From contig MPMG01000001.1 in assembly GCA_002238485.1 (NCBI GenBank), forward strand, positions 310,001 through 374,000: a DNA stretch of 64,000 nt. Direction: 5' to 3'. The notes beneath the pieces are model-generated. The model was not told where the DNA came from and searched no databases. It saw only the letters and a list, made by a program, of their open reading frames with translations. The stretch comes from Chloroflexi bacterium bin20. GTDB lineage: Bacteria; Chloroflexota; Anaerolineae; Aggregatilineales; Phototrophicaceae. The position numbers and the translations under genes are program-made. The first letter of the stretch is position 1. Each line of letters opens with the position of its first letter. Shown piece by piece: positions 16,917 to 26,125 of the stretch.

Positions 16917-18967
16917 CTGTCTTGCTGCTCCAATAATTCACGAAGCATATCGCGGGACCAGTTGCTGCTGGCTTTGGTGTCAAGTTGCAGGCGCAACGTG
17001 GCTGGTCTGCGATTGATATGTCCGCTGGCTTCTTCGCGCATTTCATCAAAGAAGCGCATGGGCGTAATCACGATCAGCACTTCGTAGGGCAGCAACTTAT
17101 GATCGGGCGGCGGCGCATAGACATAGCGCGCGCTCTTGGCTTTGCGTATGCCGATCACGCCAGCACGGTAGCGATTGGCTAACGAGAGCTGCTGCAACGT
17201 CTTGCCGATCCAGGGCGAATCGTCTTCCATATAAAACTCCGCCGTTTCCAGTTGCGTCTGCTCGTTGTAGAGCACATGCTGCAAGAATTCGGCGACCTCT
17301 GGACGGGTCGTAGACAGCAGCACAAACTGGGCGGCGACATGGAAGGGACTGACGACGCGGTCCGCGCCCGACCGCCGCAGTTTCTCGACCATGTCATCGG
17401 TTGTGGCTGTCACCGAAACCAGCAGCGACTTGCTGATGCTGCGCGAAGACAGCACGGTCAAGACGGCCGCAGCCCGGTCGCCCATAGAGATCATAATGGC
17501 TTGGGCGCGTTCGACACCGGCTTTGCGCAGGACATGGTCGCGGGTGGAATCGCCCAAAATGACGCGGAAGCCGCGCGCTCGCCAGCCTTCCGCCAGCGCC
17601 GCGTCGTTGGTCAGCAAGACGAAAGGGCGCGCTGGATCCAGAAAGCGGACTGCGCTCACGATGATGTGATCATCGCCGCAGATGACGAAGTGCTTTGTCA
17701 TGTCCTGGACGGCTCTTTCGCTCTCGGACAAACTGAGCGTCTGATTGAGTTGCTTCGACTCGCGTGAATGCACCAATCGCTGGAAAGTGGCGAAGCGCAT
17801 TTCGTTTCTGCCCTGTGGCTGGCATTTGCCTTGCAGAATCGGGATCATGGGGCCAGGCGCCACGCACAGCAAGATTTCATCTTCTTGCAAGACACGGCTG
17901 CTGGCCGGGGAATGCAAAAAGTCTGCCGTCTCCAGTCGTATGCCAATGACACCCGCATCGTATTTCTCAGCCAGTTGCAAATCGCTGATGCGCCTGCCGA
18001 TCCAGGGCGAGTTGGCTTCTATTTCCAACTGCGTGATCTGATGTTGCGTCTCTTGATCGAAGAGTATGCTGTTGAAGAAATCGTTGACAGCCGGGCGCAA
18101 CGTGGCGCTGTTGAGAAACTGCGATGCGACTTCGTAAGGCGCAAGCACAACATTGGCGCCGGCTTTGATCATCTTCTGCTTCAGCACCTCTTCTACCACG
18201 GCGGCGGTGATATAGAGGCGGGAGTTCAAATTGCGCGCGCTCAGTACGGTGAGCAAATTCTCTGCGTCTTGACTGAGCATGACCATGATGGCCCGGGCGC
18301 GAGCGACGCCAGCTGCCTGCAACGTGTTGTCGTCCGATGGATCGCCATCGATGACCAGGATGCCGGCGCTGCGCAGGTGTTCAGCATAGTCGCTGTCTTC
18401 GGTAACCACCACGATGAGATCGAGCAGGGTGGTATGGTCATGAAAGAGATTCAAATACAACGAAAATACCTTGCGCACCAGGCTCTTCAGTCCCTGCGCG
18501 CCGCCAGGAATGCGCTCTAGCCAGGATTCAATGGGCTGGAAGCGGATGTCCTGATATTGCTTCAGGCGGATGCGAGCGCCATTCAAGACATAGCCGATTG
18601 TCTTGTCGACCATTTCGCCGCTTCCGCAAATGACATAATGCTTGCTCAGCTTGCCGATTTTGCGTTTGTTGCGCATTTGTCGGCGGCGCGCCATGGCTTC
18701 GGCGCTGAAGAGCAGGGCGAATGACGATGACAGAAAGAAGGCCAGCGCGCCCAGACCAGTAAATATAAGCGCCAAGGTGAACAGCCGACCCAGTGGCGTG
18801 ATGGGCACGATATCGCCGAAGCCGATTGTCGTCAGCGTGATGATCGTCAGGTAAATAGCCTCGAACCAGGGCTTGCCCTCGATCAGCACATAGCCGATTA
18901 TGCCAACAGGTATGACGATGAGAATCAGAATGGCGGCTGCACGGAATTGCCTGCGGATGTCGTTCAA
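16913..18967 (-). CDS. two-TM potassium channel with two RCK (TrkA-N/TrkA-C) modules
   Basis: 684 residues, TTG start at 18967 (no ATG in the N-terminal region). Transmembrane helix 1 is at about 10-30, the pore carries the K+ selectivity filter TTIGFGD at about 46-52, and helix 2 is at about 60-88. Then come two regulator-of-K-conductance modules: the first starts HYVICGSGEMVD, the second HFVICGDDHIIV, each with a TrkA-C domain (ending with SPWIGRRISDLQL and SPWIGKTLQQLSL). The first RCK has an insertion of about 60 residues (QYQDIRFQP to LNLFHDH). The second nucleotide loop lacks the GxGxxG glycines, so only the first module may bind ligand. An inner-membrane K+ channel. Confidence 0.88.
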   Translation of the reverse strand: MNDIRRQFRAAAILILIVIPVGIIGYVLIEGKPWFEAIYLTIITLTTIGFGDIVPITPLGRLFTLALIFTGLGALAFFLSSSFALLFSAEAMARRRQMRNKRKIGKLSKHYVICGSGEMVDKTIGYVLNGARIRLKQYQDIRFQPIESWLERIPGGAQGLKSLVRKVFSLYLNLFHDHTTLLDLIVVVTEDSDYAEHLRSAGILVIDGDPSDDNTLQAAGVARARAIMVMLSQDAENLLTVLSARNLNSRLYITAAVVEEVLKQKMIKAGANVVLAPYEVASQFLNSATLRPAVNDFFNSILFDQETQHQITQLEIEANSPWIGRRISDLQLAEKYDAGVIGIRLETADFLHSPASSRVLQEDEILLCVAPGPMIPILQGKCQPQGRNEMRFATFQRLVHSRESKQLNQTLSLSESERAVQDMTKHFVICGDDHIIVSAVRFLDPARPFVLLTNDAALAEGWRARGFRVILGDSTRDHVLRKAGVERAQAIMISMGDRAAAVLTVLSSRSISKSLLVSVTATTDDMVEKLRRSGADRVVSPFHVAAQFVLLSTTRPEVAEFLQHVLYNEQTQLETAEFYMEDDSPWIGKTLQQLSLANRYRAGVIGIRKAKSARYVYAPPPDHKLLPYEVLIVITPMRFFDEMREEASGHINRRPATLRLQLDTKASSNWSRDMLRELLEQQDS

Positions 18968-19145
18968 ACGTCAATCCCATCCTGTCTGGGCAAATCAGGG
19001 CACGGCATGCGCAGCAAGTGGTCGCTCGGCGGAATCTATTCCGCAGCGCGCATAGTTCCCAAATGCCGCTGCCCCAAGTATACCGAGAACCAGCAGCTTG
19101 TGCTATCATGGCGCTGTGCCAGGGGACGAGCCAGGCGGGGCGGCG

Positions 19146-19985
19146 ATGTACACAAAGGACGATTTTCAGCGCGCAGCCAATACCATCCTCGACCGCCTGA
19201 CGCTGCAGCCGCAGATCGGCATGGTGCTAGGCTCGGGGCTGGGCAAACTGGCTGACGAGCTCTCTGCGCGCACTATCATCCCTTATGCAGAGATTCCCGG
19301 CTGGTCGGCTTCGACCGTACATGGGCACCAGGGCAATCTGGTCATCGGCGAACTGGAAGAGCAGGTCGTCGCTGTCATGCAAGGACGCGCCCATTTCTAC
19401 GAAGGCTACAGCATGCAGCAGGTGACATTCCCGATCCGCGTGATGAAGGCGATGGGCATGCACACGGTCATCCTGACCAACGCGGCTGGCGGCATCAACA
19501 AGGACTACGCTGTTGGCGACTTGATGCTGCTGGAAGACCACATCAACCTGCCGGGCATGGTCGGAGCGAACCCGCTGATGGGCGCCAATGATGAGTCCCT
19601 GGGCTTGCGTTTTCTTGGCTTGGCGCAGGCCTACGACCGCCCATTGCGGGAGCAAGCCCTGCAGGTGGCTGCCCAGCACGACATCCCCTTGCACAGCGGC
19701 GTGTATTGCTCACTTTCGGGGCCCGCATTCGAGACGCCCGCCGAGATCCGCATGCTGCGGGCTTGGGGCGCAGACGCAGTGGGCATGTCGACCACGCATG
19801 AGGTTTTGGTAGCGCGGCACGCTGGCATGCGTGTGCTGGCATTCTCGGGCATCACCAATTGCGCCATTGATCAGGTCGATACTGATTTGGAAACCAATCA
19901 CGAAGAAGTGCTGGAATCGGGCGAGATCATCGTGCCGCGACTGACCACCGTACTAAAGGGCGTGCTGAACGACTTTCCAACATGA
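19146..19985 (+). CDS. punA: purine nucleoside phosphorylase, trimeric type
   Basis: 279 residues from ATG 19146. Family motifs in order: MVLGSGLGKLAD (phosphate loop), TVHGHQGNLVIGE, MQGRAHFYEGYSM, LTNAAGGINKDYAVGDLMLLEDHIN, SGPAFETPAEIRML and GMSTTHEVLVARHAGM, ending with GITNCAID. This is the low-molecular-mass trimeric PNP that cleaves inosine and guanosine to base and ribose-1-phosphate. It would feed hypoxanthine or guanine to purine catabolism, possibly to the hydroxylase at 10-15.5 kb. The next gene overlaps by ATGA. Confidence 0.95.
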   Translation: MYTKDDFQRAANTILDRLTLQPQIGMVLGSGLGKLADELSARTIIPYAEIPGWSASTVHGHQGNLVIGELEEQVVAVMQGRAHFYEGYSMQQVTFPIRVMKAMGMHTVILTNAAGGINKDYAVGDLMLLEDHINLPGMVGANPLMGANDESLGLRFLGLAQAYDRPLREQALQVAAQHDIPLHSGVYCSLSGPAFETPAEIRMLRAWGADAVGMSTTHEVLVARHAGMRVLAFSGITNCAIDQVDTDLETNHEEVLESGEIIVPRLTTVLKGVLNDFPT

Positions 19986-20773
19986 TTGGCTTCATTGCGC
20001 TGATTGATCAAGTCGCCATCGGCATCTATTTTCTGTTGGCGGCTGGGATCTTGTTTGCGCTGCGCCGCGTCCTCATGCATGGCGAAGAACTGCGTTCGTC
20101 GTATTTCGAGTTGGAGCGAGATCTGGCGCGATACCGCCGACAAAATGCGCTCACCGCAGCCATCCTGCTGCTGGAACTCGCCATCATCGTGGCTGGCGTG
20201 CAAGCGGTGATTGTGCCCGAGCTGCTGCGCGACCAGCAAATCGATGCGCTGGCTGCCGAGGTTGCCGCCAATGACGACACATTCGAGACGCCTGTGCCCG
20301 ACCAGCCCGCCGCGAATCTGGGCATAGAACCTGTCCCGCTGCCGCGCTCGGCCGACCTGGCTTCTCAAATTCGCGCCACACCCTTGCCCACGCCCACGCC
20401 AGTCGGCACGATTATCCCGGCCGACCTGCCCATCGGCTGCGACTCTCCGCAAGCCCAGCTGCAAGTGCCGGGCAATGGCATGCGCGTCTTTCAACCGATT
20501 CCCGTGGTTGGCACGCTCTATGCCGATCAGTTTTCTTATGCCACGTTGGAAATCAGCGGAGCGAGCACTTTGGGGGCTTTTCAAGTGATTGCCGATCAGG
20601 CTGTGGAAGTGCGGGAGCGCGCGGAGTTCAGCCAATTTGTGCCGGCCGGTTATGAACCGGGCGAATACCAGTTTCGTCTGATGGTCTTTGATATCACCAA
20701 CACCTTGAAAGCGCACTGTCTGGTGCACATCTACATCAGCGAGCCACTGCCGACCAACACGCCGGCGAGCTAA
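19982..20773 (+). CDS. membrane-anchored protein of unknown function
   Basis: 263 residues, start overlapping the punA stop. Two hydrophobic helices (about 8-28 and 58-80) flank a short charged loop. A Pro/Thr-rich linker (TPLPTPTPVGTIIPADLP) follows, then a C-terminal beta-rich domain (about 150-255) with two cysteines (IGCDSPQ, KAHCLVH) that could form a disulphide outside the membrane. The layout suggests a surface-exposed Ig-like domain held by the N-terminal helices. No recognised family. Convergent with fabH (20770), sharing four bases. Confidence 0.65.
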   Translation: MIGFIALIDQVAIGIYFLLAAGILFALRRVLMHGEELRSSYFELERDLARYRRQNALTAAILLLELAIIVAGVQAVIVPELLRDQQIDALAAEVAANDDTFETPVPDQPAANLGIEPVPLPRSADLASQIRATPLPTPTPVGTIIPADLPIGCDSPQAQLQVPGNGMRVFQPIPVVGTLYADQFSYATLEISGASTLGAFQVIADQAVEVRERAEFSQFVPAGYEPGEYQFRLMVFDITNTLKAHCLVHIYISEPLPTNTPAS

Positions 20774-21927
20774 AAGCTGCTCGACTGCAAACGCCGCGCC
20801 ACCCGTCGCCGCAAGCGCCGCAGCCGCGCTATGCGATATTGCACATGCCGCTGTTGACGTTTGATCAGCGATCCGTGCTGTTCGCTGGGTTTGGGCACGC
20901 CCCAGCGGATGATCATGGACGCCCAGGCCAAGCCGCCGCCAAAGCCGACCAGCGCAATATGATCGCGGTTGTTTATGCGCCGCTGTTCGATGGCTTCGCA
21001 CAGGGCGATTGGGATCGAGGCTGCTGATGTATTGCCATAATGCTCGACATTGCTCATGAACTTGGTGATGTCGATGCCCAGCTTGCGAGCCGCCGCCTGC
21101 AATATGCGCCGATTGGCCTGGTGTGGGATAACCAGGTCGATATCCTCGACTTTGACTTGCGCCAACCGACAGGCTTGTTCGATGCTCTCGCTGACGACGC
21201 GCGTGGCAAACTTGAACACCTCACCGCCTGCCATGCTGATCTTGTAGAATTGATTGCCGTTGGCGCCGGCCGGCGAGTCCTTGGCATCGATGCTGCCCAC
21301 GCTGGGGATGGCCAGCAGATCTGCTCCAGCGCCATCAGAGCGGAGAACGCTGGAAAGCACACCGCCCGGCGCATCACTGGCGCGCAAGATGACTGCCCCT
21401 GCACCATCGCCAAAGAGTATGCAGGTGCTGCGGTCGGTCCAGTCTATTATGCGGCTCATGGTTTCTGCGCCGATCACCAATGCCGCGTTGATCGAGCCAG
21501 CGCGAATCGAATCGGCCGCAAGCTGAAGACCATACACAAAGCCCGAGCAGGCCGCGCTCAAATCAAATGCGCCAGCCTCGCTCGCATTCAGCCAATCTTG
21601 CACCTGGCTGGCTGTGCTGGGAAAGATGTTCTCGGCTGTAGACGTAGCGACAATGATCAAGTCAAGATCGGTGGGCAGGATATCTGCGACTTCCAGAGCC
21701 TGCCGCGCCGCATTATAAGCCAGGGTCGCCGTTGATTCGGCTTCATGCGCGATATACCGCTGGCGGATGCCGGTGCGGGTGAATATCCAGTCGTCGTTGG
21801 TTTCTACGAAAGCGGCAATATCGTCATTGGTCATGACCTTCTCGGGCACCGCCTTGCCCCAGCCGATGACATGGGCAAAGCGCGCTGCTGCCGTCGCCTC
21901 TGCGCCGGGCGAACTAGACTGCGCCAT
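20770..21927 (-). CDS. fabH: beta-ketoacyl-ACP synthase III with basic C-terminal tail
   Basis: 385 residues. The KASIII catalytic triad is intact: C127 in DLSAACSGF, H269 in IPHQANRRI and N299 in HYGNTSAAS. GFGGGLAWAS ends the usual domain near residue 340. The remaining 40 residues are an arginine-rich tail not normal for FabH (usual length 310-335). The enzyme starts fatty acid synthesis by condensing acyl-CoA with malonyl-ACP. It overlaps the end of fabF by 14 bases on the same strand, so the two form one operon. Confidence 0.92.
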   Translation of the reverse strand: MAQSSSPGAEATAAARFAHVIGWGKAVPEKVMTNDDIAAFVETNDDWIFTRTGIRQRYIAHEAESTATLAYNAARQALEVADILPTDLDLIIVATSTAENIFPSTASQVQDWLNASEAGAFDLSAACSGFVYGLQLAADSIRAGSINAALVIGAETMSRIIDWTDRSTCILFGDGAGAVILRASDAPGGVLSSVLRSDGAGADLLAIPSVGSIDAKDSPAGANGNQFYKISMAGGEVFKFATRVVSESIEQACRLAQVKVEDIDLVIPHQANRRILQAAARKLGIDITKFMSNVEHYGNTSAASIPIALCEAIEQRRINNRDHIALVGFGGGLAWASMIIRWGVPKPSEQHGSLIKRQQRHVQYRIARLRRLRRRVARRLQSSSF

Positions 21928-23167
21928 TGTGAGCGTGTTCGCCGAAGATTAGCACCGCATTGTGCCCGCCAAAGCCGAAGGCGTTGGACATCACGAGGCG
22001 CACCTCGTGCTTTATGCCGGTATGGGGCACATAATTGAGATCGCAGTTGGGGTCGGCTGTGTGCAAATGAATGGTCGGTGGAATGAAATTCTCGCGAATG
22101 GCCATAATAGAAAAAACGGCTTCGATCGCCGAGCCGCCGCCCAGCAAATGCCCGGTCATGGACTTGGTCGAGCTGACGGGGATTTCGTAGACGCGTTCTC
22201 CCAGGGCGCGTTTTAGGGCGTTCGTTTCGGCAGTATCATTCAGGGGCGTGCTGGTGCCATGGGCGTTGATGTAGTCGATGTCGTCCGCGCTTATTCCAGC
22301 ATCTCGCATGGCAAACGCGACTGCCTTGGCCGCGCCTTCACCACTTTCCATGGGCGCTGTTATGTGATGCGCGTCCGAGGTGTGGCCATATCCCAGCAGC
22401 TCGGCATAGATCTTCGCGCCCCGGTCACGCGCGTATGCCAATTCTTCCAGGACCAGCACGCCTGCGCCTTCGCCTGGCACAAAGCCATCGCGCTTCAGGT
22501 CAAATGGGCGTGAGGCGGTATCGCGGTCGTTGTTGCGGCTCAGCGCAGTCATATTGTTGAAGCCCGCCACGCACAGCGGCACGATGGCTGCTTCTGATGC
22601 GCCGGCAAGCATGGCTTTGGCATCGCCGCGCCGGATGATATGCATGGCTTCGCCGATGGCATTGTTGCCCGATGCACAGGCGGTGACGATGCAATGATTC
22701 GGCCCGCGCAGCCCAAACCGCAGCGAAATCGCGCCAGAGCAAGAGTCGCTGAGTATCTTGGGGATGGCCATGGGCTTGATGCCACGATGCCCGCGCGAAT
22801 CAATGCCTTGCTGCGCCTCGACAAAAGAGTTGATGCCGCCCACGCCCGAACCGATTATGCAGCCGATCTCGTAGCGGTTCTCCGCCGTGACGGGCAGTTG
22901 GCTGTCTTCCATAGCCTGGCGGCTGGCTTCCAGCGCGAACTGGGCGACGCGGTCCAGCCGGCGCGCTTCCTTGCGCCCAAAGAGCTTGTCGGGGTCGAAA
23001 CCCTTGACTTCGCCCGCCAGCTGATTTTGGGTCAGCGAGCGGTCATAGCGAGTGATGAAATCAATGCCGTTGACGCCAGCGGCTGTATTTGCCCAGGCTT
23101 CTTCCAGGCTATTGCCGGTCGGACAGACGATGCCCAAGCCGGTGATCACGATACGCTTTTTGTCCAA
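21914..23167 (-). CDS. fabF: beta-ketoacyl-ACP synthase II
   Basis: 417 residues using TTG 23167, which has a textbook AAGGAG eight bases upstream and gives the usual family length and N-terminus (KKRIVITGLG). An ATG at 23197 would add ten residues but falls next to the likely -10 element. The catalytic triad is C164 (TACASGNN), H303 (NAHGTSTPLND) and H340 (KSMTGHLLGG, with K335). FabF elongates acyl-ACP with malonyl-ACP. Upstream of fabH in a two-gene operon. Confidence 0.93.
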   Translation of the reverse strand: MDKKRIVITGLGIVCPTGNSLEEAWANTAAGVNGIDFITRYDRSLTQNQLAGEVKGFDPDKLFGRKEARRLDRVAQFALEASRQAMEDSQLPVTAENRYEIGCIIGSGVGGINSFVEAQQGIDSRGHRGIKPMAIPKILSDSCSGAISLRFGLRGPNHCIVTACASGNNAIGEAMHIIRRGDAKAMLAGASEAAIVPLCVAGFNNMTALSRNNDRDTASRPFDLKRDGFVPGEGAGVLVLEELAYARDRGAKIYAELLGYGHTSDAHHITAPMESGEGAAKAVAFAMRDAGISADDIDYINAHGTSTPLNDTAETNALKRALGERVYEIPVSSTKSMTGHLLGGGSAIEAVFSIMAIRENFIPPTIHLHTADPNCDLNYVPHTGIKHEVRLVMSNAFGFGGHNAVLIFGEHAHNGAV

Positions 23168-23199
23168 CTGCGCCTCTCCTTGCTCTGCGCCATTCATCA

Positions 23200-23205
23200 A
23201 TGATA
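23200..23205 (-). promoter_or_regulatory. putative extended -10 of fabF-fabH
   Basis: On the minus strand the string TGTTATCAT gives TG-n-TATCAT, with the hexamer at 23205-23200. Transcription would begin near 23193, leaving a short leader before TTG 23167 and placing ATG 23197 outside the transcript. This supports the TTG start. No clear -35. Confidence 0.35.
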
Positions 23206-23332
23206 ACACGCCCGGCGCGCTGGCGTTGCATGGCGGGCGGCGCAGCATTGCCCTATAATACGCGCTTTGCTGCCCCGTGCAATTGTCATGAATGCGGGCC
23301 TGCAACAGTGGGCTTCACAAGCGAGCCACCTA

Positions 23333-24295
23333 ATGATCCTGGTAACTGGCGCGACGGGCTTGGTCGGACGGCATCTTTTGCGGCGGCTGATACGCGCGGC
23401 TGCGCCCACACGTTGTCTGCTGACCGAGCGTCAGTTGCGTCAATTGCCCTGGGACACGGCATCTGCCCATGCGCCAGACATTGTCGTTGGCAGCTTGCTG
23501 GATGAGGAAGCCGTCTTCCGCGCGGTCAGCGGCTGCCATGCGGTCATCCACCTTTCCAATGCCCTGTGGTGGGGCGGACAGCGCGACCTGGAGCGGCTCG
23601 AGCGAGAGGGGACATCCAACCTGACGGCTGCCGCGCGAGCGTCCCGCGTCGGGCGCATCATCACGTTGAGTCAGCTTGGCGCTTCGCCGTCATCGGCTTA
23701 TACGTTGCACCGCGTCAAGGGCCAAGTGGAAGACCTGCTGCGCAACAGCGGGCTTGCCTACACCATCATCCGCAGCGGCATCGTCTATGGTCCCGAGGAC
23801 GCATTTGTGAATCACATCGCGGGCATGCTTCGGCTCAATCCGCTCTTCTTCTTCATGCCCGGGCGCGGCGAAGTTGTCCTGCATCCCATCTATATTGACG
23901 ACCTGGTCGAAGCCATATATCGTAGTCTGAGTCGCGTGCGGCTGGTTGACGCGACAGTAGAGATAGGTGGCGCGGAGTATATGTCGCTGCTTGACCTGAT
24001 TCGAACTGTGATGCGCGTTACTGGCATGCAACGCATGATTGTGCCTTTGCCGCCATATCTGCTGCGCGCGATTGCTGGCGCCTATGGTACGCTGCTGCCG
24101 CGCGCGCTGATGACGAGCCAGTGGCTGGATATCCTGGCTGCGAACCGGACCGCGCCATTGAGCGGGGCGTTTGACTATTTCGGTTTTTTGCCGCGCCGAT
24201 TTGAAGAGACCCTGCTGGAATACCTGCCACAGCGGCGACATCTTCGCTCTGCCCTGCGCGTCAGTTTTCGCCGCCGTCCGCGCATCGCTTCGTAG
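23333..24295 (+). CDS. NAD(P)-binding SDR-family protein (NDUFA9-like)
   Basis: 320 residues from ATG 23333; homology begins there with MILVTGATGLVGRHLLRRLI, a TGxxGxxG Rossmann motif. The atypical short-chain dehydrogenase pattern continues with AVIHLSNALW, IITLSQLGAS, a YTLHRVKGQVEDLL helix in place of YxxxK, and YTIIRSGIVYGPED. HPIYIDDLVEAI and a long C-terminal helical region are typical of NDUFA9/complex-I-associated or nucleoside-sugar epimerase-like proteins. Catalysis is uncertain. A TATAAT at 23254-23259 may be its -10. Confidence 0.75.
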   Translation: MILVTGATGLVGRHLLRRLIRAAAPTRCLLTERQLRQLPWDTASAHAPDIVVGSLLDEEAVFRAVSGCHAVIHLSNALWWGGQRDLERLEREGTSNLTAAARASRVGRIITLSQLGASPSSAYTLHRVKGQVEDLLRNSGLAYTIIRSGIVYGPEDAFVNHIAGMLRLNPLFFFMPGRGEVVLHPIYIDDLVEAIYRSLSRVRLVDATVEIGGAEYMSLLDLIRTVMRVTGMQRMIVPLPPYLLRAIAGAYGTLLPRALMTSQWLDILAANRTAPLSGAFDYFGFLPRRFEETLLEYLPQRRHLRSALRVSFRRRPRIAS

Positions 24296-24305
24296 GCGCG
24301 CAACC

Positions 24306-25190
24306 ATGAACGATATTCGCATCCAACGATTGCTGCGCGCACCGCAACTGGACGAAGTGGTCGAGCTGCAGAAGACATATTGGGGGCACGATGCCGGCAA
24401 CCTCGTGCCACGCCACATGCTCTATTCCCTGGCGCTGCACGGCGGGCATGTTTTGGGCGCGTATGCTGATGAACGGCTGGTCGGCTTTGTGATGGGATTC
24501 ATCGGCACAGATATCGACATGGACGACCGCGACGCGCGACCAGCCATGGCCAACCTGCTCATCATGTCCAAGCGCATGGTCGTGCTGCAGGGCTATCGCG
24601 GACGCAATATCGGCTATCGTTTGAAGCTGGCGCAGCGCGAGATCGCCATGAAGCAAGCCATTCGTCTGATAACCTGGACATTCGACCCGCTGCTTGCCGC
24701 AAACGCTCACCTAAATATCCGCAAGCTTGGGGCGGTGGCGCAGCGATTTTCCGCCAATTATTTTGGGCTGGCGGAAGGCGACCAGCTGCGTTCCGACCGA
24801 CTGGTGGTAGAGTGGTGGGTGACGCAGCGCCGTGTCAAAACCCGTGTGCGCGGCGAGGGCAGCCAGTTGAACCTGAAGCACTATCTGGATGTGCGCGCGC
24901 CTATTGTCAACCGCGCAAAAGAATCGGGCGAGTGGCTGAAACCGCGCGCCATGACAACCGTGCCTGGCTCGACATTCGCGCTAGTGGAGATCCCCAGCGA
25001 CTTCATCGAGTTGGAGGCGGCTGACCGCGCGCTGGCGGACGATTGGCGCAGGCACATCCGCGAGGTTTTCACGCAGATTTTCGCCGCGGGTTATATCATT
25101 ACCGACTTTGTCAGCGATTTCTTCGAAGGGCGGCGGCGCAGCTTTTATTTGTTGAGCCACCACTTTGACGAATCTTATCGCAAGAATTGA
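24306..25190 (+). CDS. predicted GNAT-superfamily acetyltransferase (COG3375-like)
   Basis: 294 residues from ATG 24306. The N-terminal half is GNAT-like: HVLGAYADERLVGFVMGFIG (beta strands), then VLQGYRGRNIGYRLKLAQRE, which carries the acetyl-CoA pyrophosphate loop QGYRGRNIG. ITWTFDPLLAANAHLNIRKLG is characteristic of this predicted-acetyltransferase group. The C-terminal part has VEIPSDF and a helix-rich end. Substrate unknown. It lies between the SDR gene and proC, all on the plus strand with short gaps. Confidence 0.75.
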   Translation: MNDIRIQRLLRAPQLDEVVELQKTYWGHDAGNLVPRHMLYSLALHGGHVLGAYADERLVGFVMGFIGTDIDMDDRDARPAMANLLIMSKRMVVLQGYRGRNIGYRLKLAQREIAMKQAIRLITWTFDPLLAANAHLNIRKLGAVAQRFSANYFGLAEGDQLRSDRLVVEWWVTQRRVKTRVRGEGSQLNLKHYLDVRAPIVNRAKESGEWLKPRAMTTVPGSTFALVEIPSDFIELEAADRALADDWRRHIREVFTQIFAAGYIITDFVSDFFEGRRRSFYLLSHHFDESYRKN

Positions 25191-25199
25191 GGCGCGAGC

Positions 25200-26024
25200 A
25201 TGGCATTCAATGGCGAAACTATCGCTTTCATTGGCGCAGGGGTGATGGGCGAGGCGATCATCGCCGGTTTGCTGCATCAAAAGTTGCTGGAAGCGCGGCA
25301 GATTATCGCGTCTGACCCCCGAGCCGAGCATTTGGACGGCTTGCGCGCCAAGTATGGCATTTTCACGACGACCAACAATGTCCAGGCGGCGGAAAAGGCC
25401 GATGTGCTTGTGCTGGCCGTCAAGCCGCAGGGCATGGATGTTGTGCTGCCAGAACTGAGCGGCCAAGTCGGCGCGGTTCGGCTGATCGTCAGCATCGTGG
25501 CGGGCGTGCCGCTGTCGACCATCGCCAAGAGCCTGGACAACCCGCGCGTCGTGCGTTCCATGCCCAATACGCCGGGTCAGATCGGGCAGGGAATCACAGT
25601 CTGGACGGCTGCCAGTGAGGTCGAGGCTGAGCAGCGAAAGCAAGCCGAAAAACTGCTGGGCGCGCTGGGTGAGCAGATTTATGCGACCGACGAAGGCTTC
25701 CTGGATATGGCGACAGCCCTGAGCGGGTCAGGACCTGCCTATGTCTTCATGTTCATGGAAGCGCTGATCGATGTGGGCGTGCACATGGGTTTTGCGCGGC
25801 GCGATGCCGAGGCGCTGGTGACACAGACTCTGCTCGGCTCGGTGCTCTATGCGCGGCAATCGGGCTTGCATTCTGCCCAGCTGCGCAACCAGGTCACCAG
25901 CCCGGGCGGCACAACCGCGGCGGCGCTGCACGAGATGGAAAAAGGCGGATTGCGCACGGTGCTTTCCGAGGGCGTGTGGGCGGCTTATCGGCGTTCGCAG
26001 GCGCTGGGCAATGCTGAGGAGTAA
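25200..26024 (+). CDS. proC: pyrroline-5-carboxylate reductase
   Basis: 274 residues. IAFIGAGVMGEAIIAGLL is the dinucleotide motif; VLAVKPQGMDVVL, VRSMPNTPGQIGQG and the C-terminal signature ALSGSGPAYVFMFMEALIDVGV followed by QVTSPGGTTAAALHEME identify ProC. It reduces pyrroline-5-carboxylate to proline with NAD(P)H. The ATP synthase promoter begins within a few bases of its stop, so the two units are separately transcribed. Confidence 0.95.
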   Translation: MAFNGETIAFIGAGVMGEAIIAGLLHQKLLEARQIIASDPRAEHLDGLRAKYGIFTTTNNVQAAEKADVLVLAVKPQGMDVVLPELSGQVGAVRLIVSIVAGVPLSTIAKSLDNPRVVRSMPNTPGQIGQGITVWTAASEVEAEQRKQAEKLLGALGEQIYATDEGFLDMATALSGSGPAYVFMFMEALIDVGVHMGFARRDAEALVTQTLLGSVLYARQSGLHSAQLRNQVTSPGGTTAAALHEMEKGGLRTVLSEGVWAAYRRSQALGNAEE

Positions 26025-26035
26025 GCCAGATTCGT

Positions 26036-26053
26036 TTGTGAAAATATAGACAA
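26036..26053. promoter_or_regulatory. Rex-like operator overlapping the atpA promoter
   Basis: TTGTGAAAATATAGACAA matches 16 of 18 positions of the published Rex consensus TTGTGAAAWWWTTCACAA; the left half is perfect and the mismatches are positions 13-14. It overlaps the -35 box at 26047-26052. A rex gene lies 6 kb downstream. Rex binding would couple ATP synthase transcription to the NADH/NAD+ ratio. Seen by eye; binding is inference. Confidence 0.55.
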
Positions 26054-26075
26054 GCGGGAATCCCTGCGCTACAAT
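26047..26075 (+). promoter_or_regulatory. promoter of the atpAGDC operon
   Basis: TAGACA (26047-26052), 17-base spacer, TACAAT (26070-26075). Transcription would begin near 26082, about 44 bases before the atpA ATG, which has AAGGAG upstream. The TACAAT -10 recurs at rpoC, gyrA and other promoters in this window. Confidence 0.65.
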
Positions 26076-26125
26076 GGCAGGAGTTTCGTCAATAACGACA
26101 GGAAATTGAGGCAAGGAGCCGCCGA

